Assembly: GCF_030269545.1 (NCBI RefSeq)
Contig: NZ_BSTN01000040.1
Location: forward strand, 1 to 39,305
Direction: 5' to 3'
Length of the DNA: 39,305 nucleotides
From: Actinomadura sp. NBRC 104425
Lineage (GTDB): Bacteria > Actinomycetota > Actinomycetes > Streptosporangiales > Streptosporangiaceae
Each line of letters begins with the position of its first letter. Position 1 is the first letter of the stretch. Position numbers and translations under genes: made by a program. Below, piece by piece: positions 32,302-39,305 of this stretch. The notes under the pieces are model-generated. The model was given only the letters and a program-made list of their open reading frames with translations, made no database searches and was not told the origin of the DNA.

Positions 32302-35300
32302 GCGAGGACTGGGAGGACTTCGTCGAGGGCCTTGACCTCGACGCCATGTGGGAGCTGGGCAACGACTGGATCCGCATGGGCGACGCCCTGTACGCCGAGC
32401 AGAAGAACCTCGCATCCAACGTGGCGAACTTCGGCTGGACGGGCGCCGCCGGACGCAAGGCGGCCGACACCTGGACCACCAACATGGGCCCGCTGCTGGA
32501 GAACGCCGCGGACGCGGCATGGACGATCGGCCAGAACATCCACCTGTACGCCAACACCATCAAGGCCCAGGCCGAGGAGATGGCCAAGCAGGCCCGGGCG
32601 AACCAACTCGCCGAACTCTTCGGCTGGCTGCTGGACCTGGTGCTTCTGCCGCTCAGCTTCGCGGTCTCCTTCATCCCGCTCGTCGCCAGGCTCATCGGCA
32701 CCATCGCCAACGTCATCGCCAAGATCGGGGCGAGGCTGGGCGTGCTGGCGGCGACGGCCGCCAACTTCTCCGTGGGCGCGATCACCGGCGCCGTCACGAC
32801 TGTCGCCATCGACATGGCCGCCCAGGGGCTCGGCAGCGCCGTGGCGGGCGCCGATTTCCATGTCGACTGGGGCCAGGAGGCCTTCAACATGGGCCTCGGC
32901 GCCTTCTTCGGCGGCGCCTTCGGCGCGATAGCCTTGCACCCTTCTCCGCGCGTAGGGACGCCGGGCCTGAAGACGACGCCCGGTCTGAACGGCGGGCTGG
33001 GCGAGCCCCGTCCGGTCAACGGCACGCCCGACGACACCGGGAGTTATTCGTCTTCGAGTTCGAGTACTTCCGGTTCCAGCGTCCCGGCGCCGACCCCGCC
33101 GATGCGGGTGCCGCTGACCACCACGAACCCGCGCAGCGGAGGCGTGCGCGGGGGCGGCAGCACCCCGGACGGCGTGCCCACGCGGGTCGCCACGTCCCCC
33201 GACGAGGTCAACGCGACCGGTTCCGCCCCGCTCCCCAGGAGCCCGGTGCTCGACGGCTCGCAGCGCACGCCGATCACGCAGGGGGGCGGCGGTGTGAACG
33301 GTTCGCGTTCCTCGGGCGATTCGGCTTCGGGGTCGAGGCCTCCCCAGGTGACGCCCAAGAAGTCCACCGGTTCACCGGCCCCGAATGTTACGGACCTCCG
33401 GCAGCGCGGCGACGGCTCGGGCGGAAGCGAACCGGTCGCGAACCAGCCCGTCCCCCAGAGCGGCGACACGCCGAACACGCCCCGGCTGGACGCGCCCCCG
33501 GCGAACACCTCTTCGACGCCGCAGGCGAAGAGCACACCCGGCTTCACCGTGCCCACGCCAGACCGGCAGGGACCAGGCGGCAGCCAGCCCACCCCCAGGG
33601 CCGGCACCCCCGCCCCCTACGGACGCGGCCCGTCCGAACCGATCACGAACCAACCCGCCGCCCAAGACGGCGACAGGGCGAACACGTCACGCCCCGACGA
33701 GTCCGCGACGAACACCGCCGCAACGCCCCAGCCGAGGAACACGCCCGACACCACCACACCCACGCCCAACCAGTGGGGCACGGACGGAACCACCCGCCCC
33801 ACCCCCGAAGACGGCGACACGACAAACACGGGTCCCGACAAGACGTCCGCGAACACCGCCTCAACGCCCCCTACGTCGCAGCCGAACAACACTCCCGGCA
33901 CCACCACGCCCATGCCGAACCGGCAGGGCCCCAGCGAAAGCAGCCAGCCCACCACCCAAGACGGCGGCACACCGCACCCCGAAGAAACACCCGCAAGCAC
34001 CACCTCAACACCGCAGGGGAAGGGCACCCCCGGCACCACCACGTCCACGCCCAACCAGTGGGGTTCGAGCGGAACCGCCCGACCCGCTCCCCAACACGAC
34101 GGCACCACCAGCACACCACACCCCGACGAATCACCCGCGAACACCACCTCAACGCCCCAGCCAAAGAACACCCCCAGCACCACCACACCGACACCGAACC
34201 GACAGGGGCCGAACGGAACCGGAACCAGCCAGCCCGCCCCCAAGACCAACACCACCGAGTCCAATGGACGGGGCCCGACCGAACCAACCGGGACCCGTCC
34301 CACCGCCGGGGACGGTGACACACCGAGCACACCGCACCCCGACGAAACACCCGCAAGCACCACCTCAACACCGCAGGGGAAGGGCACCCCCGGCACCACC
34401 ACGTCCACGCCATACCGGCAGGGGCCGAACGGAACCACCCGACCCAGCCCGGACAGCGGCGCGGCCGGGCCCGACGGACGGTCGTCGCCGCCCCCGGGCA
34501 GGCGCACGCCGCCGCAGGACGTTTTCGAGGTCAACCTGGAGATCCGGCGCCCCCCCGATGCGGCTCCCCGCGACCCGTTCGCCGGGAAGGGCATCAAGCT
34601 GGGCGGCGGTGCTCCCGAGAACGCACCCATCCCCAACGGGAGGACGCCGGGCGAACGCGCGGCGGGCGGCGGCGGGCAACCGCGCCAGCCCGCCGGTCCC
34701 AGGATGGACGGCACGAGCGCCACCGGCGAGACCGGCACCCGCCCGGACCCCATCTCCTCGGACAGGCCGGGCGATCGCGCCGCGATCTCGGAGCCGTCCG
34801 CCGATGCGACGGGGTCCGCGCCCGGCCCGTCTCGCTTGGACGATCCGCAAAAGTCACCCGCGCCGGACGCACCGGAGGCGACGGCGTCGGGCCCGTCGTC
34901 CTCGCCGCCTCCGGCCCGGGCCCCGCGTGGTGACGCCTCCGCCGGGGGCAAGCCCGCATCGGAAACCACGACCTCGTCCCACACCGGCGACGCGTCTTCA
35001 TCGCCGGACGGCCCCCAGGTCACGAAGGCGCGGCTGAACTTCACCCGGCCGGGCTCCGACTCGGATGCATCCTTCGCGGCGCGTTACGGGCCCGGACGCC
35101 GACTCGGCGGCGCCGACGCCCCCAGCGGCCCGCGCCCCCGCCCGGACGAGCGCCCGGCCACCCCGTCCAAGGACCCGAAGCAGCCCGCGCTCACGGACAT
35201 GGTCTTCCACTTCGTGGAGCGGCCGACGCCCGGCGACGGGTCGCCGGCATCGCCGGTACGGGGCCCCGGGGCCGATCCCGTCACCGCCATCACGTTGCAC

Positions 35301-38300
35301 GTCGAGCACGGAGGCGGCCGCGGCGGCACGGTGGTGCGGCCGGGCGCTGACGGCAACATCCATGTCCGCAAGGACGACCAGTTGGTCAAGGCGTCGACGG
35401 CGGATCTGCGGAACGGCAAGATCTACATTGATCCGGACGTCCGGACCTTCCACGTGAACGACGGCGCCGACTCCGTCCGGGTCGACATCGAACGCGCGTC
35501 GAGCGGCGCAGAGCACACGTCGCCGGGCACGAAGGGCGGCCCCGCCACCGGGTATTTGTCGGGGAAGCCGGTCAGGACCGACTACGGGCGCCCGGCGACC
35601 TTCAAGGTCCCCGGCAACATGCGGGCGCCGTCCGGCTCGGGCGGCGCGACGCCGACGATCAAGCTGGAGGTGGGACATCCCGCGGCCCCCCGTCCCGGGG
35701 AGAGTCCCGCCGCGGACCGTCAGCGCATCGCCGACGCGGCCGAGCAGAGGGCGCGGCCGGGCCGCAGCGGCGACACGACCCCGCGGAGCGAGTCCCCCGA
35801 GCCCGCCTCGTCGCCCTCCTCGTCGGGCCCCCGGGACGGCATCGGGAAGTCGCCGGGTGACGGCAAGGAGGCCACCGCTTCGACACCGGTGAACGACGCC
35901 GACCGGGATGGAACGGGCGCGGACCCGCATCCCGGCCCCAGGACGGACGGGTTCGAGGTTCGCGTGGGCATCTGGCGTCCGGCGCAAAGCACCGCGGATG
36001 CGCCCTCGTCACCGGCCCCCGGCAACAAGCCCGGGACGAACGGAAACATCCGACTCAATGTGCAGGTCGATCGCATCTCTCCGCCGCGAAAGAATGCGCC
36101 CTCGCCGACTTCCAAGGCCGGGCACAGGATGGGCGACGGTGAGGTGGTGCCCGGCAGGGACCCGGTTCCCGACCAGCCGGACGGCGTCCCAAAGGACACG
36201 CCCGAGGAGATCCACGTCTGGAAGAACGAGCAGTGGGTTCAGGCCTCGCCGGAGGACCTGGGCAACAAAAAGCTCTTCATCCAGCCGAACGTGGACAAGT
36301 TCTACATCCACGACGGCGAGGTAACCGCCGTCGTCAAGGTCGAGCGGACGCCGCCGAGCACGCCACCCGCTGGGGGATCCCCGTTCTCGGGGTTCGGGCT
36401 GCCGGCGCGGGCGCCCGGCGAGCCGTTCCCGTACGGCCGCGGCGCCGAGGACGGACGGTCGGGCACGTCCAGCCCGGGCAATCTCCGCAATCCGGAGACA
36501 TCGCCCGAGCCGCACGACTCGTCGCAGCCGGACCGTCCCGCACAGTCGGAAAGCTCGACGAAGTCGAACGGCTCGCCCCAGCCGGACGGCGCATCCCAGC
36601 CGGACGGCGCATCCCAGCCGGACGGCGCATCCCAGCCGGACGGCGCATCCCAGCCGGACGGCGCATCCCAGCCGGACGGCGCATCCCAGCCGGACGGCGC
36701 ATCCCAGTCGGATGGCGCATCCCAGTCGGACAACGACTCGGTGTCCGATGGCGCCTCCCACTCGGACACGTCGTCCAAGTCGGACGGCGACTCCGTGTCG
36801 GATAGCGCGTCCCAGTCAGACACGTCCTCCCAATCGGACAGCGCCTCGGAGTCGAGCAGTTCAACGCATTCGGACGCTTCGTCTGACTCCGACAGACCGT
36901 CCGAACCGGTCGGCTCGCGGGGCTCGCAGGAGGCGCCGCGGCCGCAGCAGCCGCCGGTACCGGAGCCCGGCACCGCAGCCGAGGGCTCCAAGCCGGCGCA
37001 GATCGACTTCGGCCAGTCGGTCGAAATCAGCTTCGTGGATTCACCGGCCCCGCCGCCTCGAAAGGGGCCTGCCCGGCCCACCGGTTCCGGGCGCACGCTC
37101 GACGGCGGCCCCGGGCGTTCCGAGGCCACCCCGGTGGATCGCGACGTCATCGCGAACGCCTACAAGGAGCGAGGTCTGGGAAGTTGGCCGGAAACCGGGC
37201 ACGGTGGCAGGTCCGGCGGCCAGGACTCCCCGGGCACGGCCCGGCCCGCCGACGAGGGCTCCGCACCGCAGGGCACCCGGAGCCCTGGGACGCCCGATCC
37301 TGCCACGCCGCGAGGGCGAGAAGGCGAAACGGTCTCGTCCACCGCCCCTTCTTCAAGGACGCCGTCGCCGCCTCCCCGGGGCGGCTTCGGGCAACTGGCC
37401 ACCGGCCAGGATCAGCCCGGCCGTCCGGGAGGTTCGAGCACCATCCTTGAAACTCCGGTCGAGCACGTGGTTCGGGTGCGGGGTGACGAGGTCCCGACCA
37501 TCAGGCTGGAGATCGACCCCAACCGCTCGTCGCCGTTGCCGAAAGGTGGGACGGGCACGAAGTCGCCCTCCGGGTCCGGACAGACGCTCGGCGGATCCTC
37601 GGGAACGACCGAGGCCATGCCGCTCGACCGCAAGGCCATCGCGGAGAGGCGAGCGAAATTCTTCGGATCGGGACAGCCCGGAACAGGGAAGGACGTCGGC
37701 GCTCAGCAGGGGCACCGCGGCGAGCCCGCCGACGAGCAGCCCGCGCCGTCCCCCGCTGGTGGACGCGGCGCCGCACCGGCCGTACGCCCTTCCCACACGG
37801 GGCAGCCGCTCGCGACGCCTCCTGACGAATCCGCCACCAGCCACGCCGGGGACGTTCACAGCACCTCGACCACCGAACCGACGCCCCACACCAACACCGG
37901 CAGCGTCACCACGGACCCCCACCAACCGGCACCGCCCACCGAACCAGAGACGCAGCCGCCTGCACCGTCCGGGAGCCCCGCGACACCGCCCCCGACCCAC
38001 ACCGAACCCCCCGCAGACCCGAGCACGACACCGGGGCCTACGTCGAGCGGCTCACAACAACCGACCACATCCGAGCAGCCCGCGCCGCCCCCCACTGACG
38101 AACGCGGCGCCGCACCGGCCGTACACCCTTCCCACACGGGGCAACCGCTCGCGACGCCTCCTGACGAATCCGCCACCAGCCACACCGGGGACGTTCAAAG
38201 CACCCCGACCACCGAACCACCGGCCCGTACCAACACCGACGACGTCACCGCGGACCCCCACCGACCAGTGCCGCCCACCGGCGAAGACGCGCACGCCCCG

Positions 38301-39305
38301 GCGGCGACACCGGAACCCACCGAACCGGCCCCCACGACCACGGGCGAAACATCAAGCACGCCCACTCCCCGACGGCACGGTAAACAACCCGAAACAGGTA
38401 TCCGGCAGGCCGACCCGGCACACGAGCCGACAGGCGACCGAGACGTGCTCGACGACGCCAAGGCCGAAGCGCAGCAGCAGTGGAACGACCTATGGCGGCA
38501 ATACGAACAGGCCGTGGCATCCGAAGAGTCGGGGGTGGGGCCCTCGAACAACCACGCCCGCCTACAAGAACTGGCCGCCCGCCTACAAGAACTGGCCGCC
38601 CACCTGGAAGAAGCCGACGCCGAAGCGATCCCGGCCGGGCAGCAGCCCCACTCGGCCCCCCAATGGGCACCCACCGGAGAACCCGTCCTGGTCAACGACG
38701 CGTTCCACCCCGACTTCCGAACCCTGTGGGTGGACGGCCGCCCGCGCGACGCCGCCGACGTCCGCCGATGGCTCGGCCGCAACACCGGCCACGAGCCGGG
38801 CGATCCGGTGATCTTGACCGACCCCGCCACGGCAATACCGGGCCCGGGAAACCGCCCCTCCTTCGCCGACGAGCTGGCCGACCAGCTCGGCGGGCCGGTC
38901 ATCGTCCTCACCGACCCGGCAACCGGCGCCACCACCACGCACTGGCCATCTTCCGAACCAGAGGCGCAGCCGCCTACACCGTCCGGGAGCCCCGCGACAC
39001 CGCCCCCGACCCACACCGAACCCCCCGCAGACCCGAGCACGACACCAGGGCCCGAATCCAGCGGCTCACAACAACCGACCACATCCAAGCAGCCCGCACC
39101 GCCCCCCACTGACGAACGCGGCGCCGCACCGGCCGTACACCCTTCCCACACGGGGCAACCGCTCGCGACGCCTCCTGACGAATCCACCACCAGCCACACC
39201 GGAGACACCCCGACCACCGAACCGACTCCCCGCACCAACACCGACGACGTCACCACGGACCCCCACCGACCAGTACCGCCCACCGAACCAAAGGCGCAGC
39301 CGCCT
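32298..39305 (+). CDS. Giant WXG-like repeat protein, probable ESX substrate or polymorphic toxin (partial, at least 2336 aa)
   Basis: The ATG at 32298 overlaps the eccC stop by four bases, and the frame stays open to the window edge with no stop. Residues 1-105 are helical with FGWTGAAGRKAADTW (W47-T-G49), a WXG-like hairpin. Residues 110-185 are hydrophobic helices (LVLLPLSFAVSFIPLVARLIG). From about 215 on it is Pro/Thr/Ser/Gly-rich, with imperfect 48-residue repeats, a QPDGAS array and a Ser/Asp-rich stretch, interrupted by beta-rich modules (starting IHVRKDDQLVKAS and IHVWKNEQWVQAS) and an alpha/beta module near 38685-38950. Large WXG-headed proteins beside ESX genes are commonly secreted and often end in toxin domains. 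The C-terminus is missing, so neither the toxin nor an immunity gene is visible. Confidence 0.8.
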   Translation, partial: MSEDWEDFVEGLDLDAMWELGNDWIRMGDALYAEQKNLASNVANFGWTGAAGRKAADTWTTNMGPLLENAADAAWTIGQNIHLYANTIKAQAEEMAKQARANQLAELFGWLLDLVLLPLSFAVSFIPLVARLIGTIANVIAKIGARLGVLAATAANFSVGAITGAVTTVAIDMAAQGLGSAVAGADFHVDWGQEAFNMGLGAFFGGAFGAIALHPSPRVGTPGLKTTPGLNGGLGEPRPVNGTPDDTGSYSSSSSSTSGSSVPAPTPPMRVPLTTTNPRSGGVRGGGSTPDGVPTRVATSPDEVNATGSAPLPRSPVLDGSQRTPITQGGGGVNGSRSSGDSASGSRPPQVTPKKSTGSPAPNVTDLRQRGDGSGGSEPVANQPVPQSGDTPNTPRLDAPPANTSSTPQAKSTPGFTVPTPDRQGPGGSQPTPRAGTPAPYGRGPSEPITNQPAAQDGDRANTSRPDESATNTAATPQPRNTPDTTTPTPNQWGTDGTTRPTPEDGDTTNTGPDKTSANTASTPPTSQPNNTPGTTTPMPNRQGPSESSQPTTQDGGTPHPEETPASTTSTPQGKGTPGTTTSTPNQWGSSGTARPAPQHDGTTSTPHPDESPANTTSTPQPKNTPSTTTPTPNRQGPNGTGTSQPAPKTNTTESNGRGPTEPTGTRPTAGDGDTPSTPHPDETPASTTSTPQGKGTPGTTTSTPYRQGPNGTTRPSPDSGAAGPDGRSSPPPGRRTPPQDVFEVNLEIRRPPDAAPRDPFAGKGIKLGGGAPENAPIPNGRTPGERAAGGGGQPRQPAGPRMDGTSATGETGTRPDPISSDRPGDRAAISEPSADATGSAPGPSRLDDPQKSPAPDAPEATASGPSSSPPPARAPRGDASAGGKPASETTTSSHTGDASSSPDGPQVTKARLNFTRPGSDSDASFAARYGPGRRLGGADAPSGPRPRPDERPATPSKDPKQPALTDMVFHFVERPTPGDGSPASPVRGPGADPVTAITLHVEHGGGRGGTVVRPGADGNIHVRKDDQLVKASTADLRNGKIYIDPDVRTFHVNDGADSVRVDIERASSGAEHTSPGTKGGPATGYLSGKPVRTDYGRPATFKVPGNMRAPSGSGGATPTIKLEVGHPAAPRPGESPAADRQRIADAAEQRARPGRSGDTTPRSESPEPASSPSSSGPRDGIGKSPGDGKEATASTPVNDADRDGTGADPHPGPRTDGFEVRVGIWRPAQSTADAPSSPAPGNKPGTNGNIRLNVQVDRISPPRKNAPSPTSKAGHRMGDGEVVPGRDPVPDQPDGVPKDTPEEIHVWKNEQWVQASPEDLGNKKLFIQPNVDKFYIHDGEVTAVVKVERTPPSTPPAGGSPFSGFGLPARAPGEPFPYGRGAEDGRSGTSSPGNLRNPETSPEPHDSSQPDRPAQSESSTKSNGSPQPDGASQPDGASQPDGASQPDGASQPDGASQPDGASQPDGASQSDGASQSDNDSVSDGASHSDTSSKSDGDSVSDSASQSDTSSQSDSASESSSSTHSDASSDSDRPSEPVGSRGSQEAPRPQQPPVPEPGTAAEGSKPAQIDFGQSVEISFVDSPAPPPRKGPARPTGSGRTLDGGPGRSEATPVDRDVIANAYKERGLGSWPETGHGGRSGGQDSPGTARPADEGSAPQGTRSPGTPDPATPRGREGETVSSTAPSSRTPSPPPRGGFGQLATGQDQPGRPGGSSTILETPVEHVVRVRGDEVPTIRLEIDPNRSSPLPKGGTGTKSPSGSGQTLGGSSGTTEAMPLDRKAIAERRAKFFGSGQPGTGKDVGAQQGHRGEPADEQPAPSPAGGRGAAPAVRPSHTGQPLATPPDESATSHAGDVHSTSTTEPTPHTNTGSVTTDPHQPAPPTEPETQPPAPSGSPATPPPTHTEPPADPSTTPGPTSSGSQQPTTSEQPAPPPTDERGAAPAVHPSHTGQPLATPPDESATSHTGDVQSTPTTEPPARTNTDDVTADPHRPVPPTGEDAHAPAATPEPTEPAPTTTGETSSTPTPRRHGKQPETGIRQADPAHEPTGDRDVLDDAKAEAQQQWNDLWRQYEQAVASEESGVGPSNNHARLQELAARLQELAAHLEEADAEAIPAGQQPHSAPQWAPTGEPVLVNDAFHPDFRTLWVDGRPRDAADVRRWLGRNTGHEPGDPVILTDPATAIPGPGNRPSFADELADQLGGPVIVLTDPATGATTTHWPSSEPEAQPPTPSGSPATPPPTHTEPPADPSTTPGPESSGSQQPTTSKQPAPPPTDERGAAPAVHPSHTGQPLATPPDESTTSHTGDTPTTEPTPRTNTDDVTTDPHRPVPPTEPKAQPP
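33400..34450 (+). repeat. Six imperfect 48-residue Pro/Thr-rich repeats in the giant protein
   Basis: Units of about 144 bases share the pattern DGDTPSTPHPDETPANTTSTPQ, then TPGTTT-TPNRQGPNGTTRPTP. Two units (near 33969-34051 and 34329-34411) are almost identical in DNA and lie exactly 360 bases apart, indicating recent duplication. Confidence 0.8.
36579..36722 (+). repeat. 18-base minisatellite encoding QPDGAS repeats
   Basis: Seven perfect tandem copies of an 18-base unit from 36579, each encoding QPDGAS, followed by one variant (QSDGAS, 36705-36722) and then degenerate Ser/Asp-rich relatives. The frame is kept because 18 is a multiple of three. Confidence 0.9.
37740..39305 (+). repeat. 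Long near-identical repeats near the end of the window
   Basis: RGAAPAV-type units start at 37764, 38103 and 39117, which are 339 and 1014 bases apart. Bases from 37941 and 38955 are nearly identical for about 250 bases. A further unit begins at 39285 as the window ends. All spacings keep frame (113 and 338 codons). Confidence 0.85.
38685..38950 (+). other. Alpha/beta module in the giant protein, between repeats
   Basis: A non-repetitive stretch within the repeat region reads LVNDAFHPDFRTLWVDGRPRD, then ADVRRWLGRNTGHEPGDPVILTDP and SFADELADQLGGPVIVLTDPATG. Mixed hydrophobic strands and helices suggest a folded domain. It follows a predicted coiled coil with a 21-base duplication (RLQELAARLQELAAHLEE). 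I recall similar sequence in other giant actinobacterial ESX proteins, but I cannot name the family. Confidence 0.5.

Noticed and set aside
33617..35044. 475-residue minus-strand frame in the giant gene
   Set aside because: Val/Gly/Trp-rich product from reading Pro/Thr repeats backwards; the plus frame is open for 7 kb and coupled to eccC.
36579..36722. Possible CRISPR array
   Set aside because: The 18-base units are contiguous without spacers and lie in frame within a coding sequence.

Overview
The window is high-GC actinobacterial DNA. DUF397 proteins, a PglW-type kinase, a CU044_5270-type anti-sigma candidate and a three-ATPase EccC next to an EccD point to a filamentous actinomycete. The Thermomonosporaceae (Actinomadura/Thermomonospora group) is my best guess, from protein resemblance only. 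No rRNA, tRNA or CRISPR array was recognised.

Left part (1-7221), accessory region: a transposase tail, a truncated DUF397 gene, a frameshifted DUF397 gene, a convergent 1521-residue PglW-like protein (NERD domain, pseudokinase, kinase, DNA-binding-like modules) with no other BREX/Pgl gene in view, a frameshifted gamma-glutamylcyclotransferase-like gene, and a solo-tnpB IS200/IS605-type element with matching terminal hairpins. The right end of this element lies against the stop codon of the next gene.

Middle part (7222-21251), mostly regulation and small metabolism: an OmpR-type two-component pair; a secreted DUF5666-like protein; a PucR/CdaR-type regulator; a small unknown protein; an ECF sigma factor overlapping a membrane anti-sigma candidate; an RsbW-like ATP-binding protein; a tyrosine/dual-specificity phosphatase; a cytidine-deaminase-fold deaminase; a TetR regulator divergent from an aldo/keto reductase; the tail of a carboxymuconolactone-decarboxylase-type gene; and a large LuxR-family (LAL) ATPase regulator. 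Bases 12016-12664 hold no convincing gene.

Right part (21649-39305), a type VII secretion (ESX-like) locus on one strand: two WXG100-like proteins, EccD, a right-handed beta-helix protein fused to an EccA/CbbX-type AAA+ ATPase, three more small helical proteins, the three-ATPase EccC, and, overlapping eccC by four bases, the start of a giant protein that stays open to the window edge (at least 2336 residues). The giant protein has a WXG-like N-terminus, hydrophobic helices, then thousands of bases of Pro/Thr/Ser-rich repeats with scattered beta-rich modules. It looks like a repeat-built ESX substrate or polymorphic toxin whose C-terminus lies outside the window. eccB, eccE and mycP are not present in this window. 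All five small proteins carry a Yxxx[D/E] motif, the general type VII export signal. The most unusual elements are the beta-helix/AAA fusion, the giant repeat protein and the solitary PglW.
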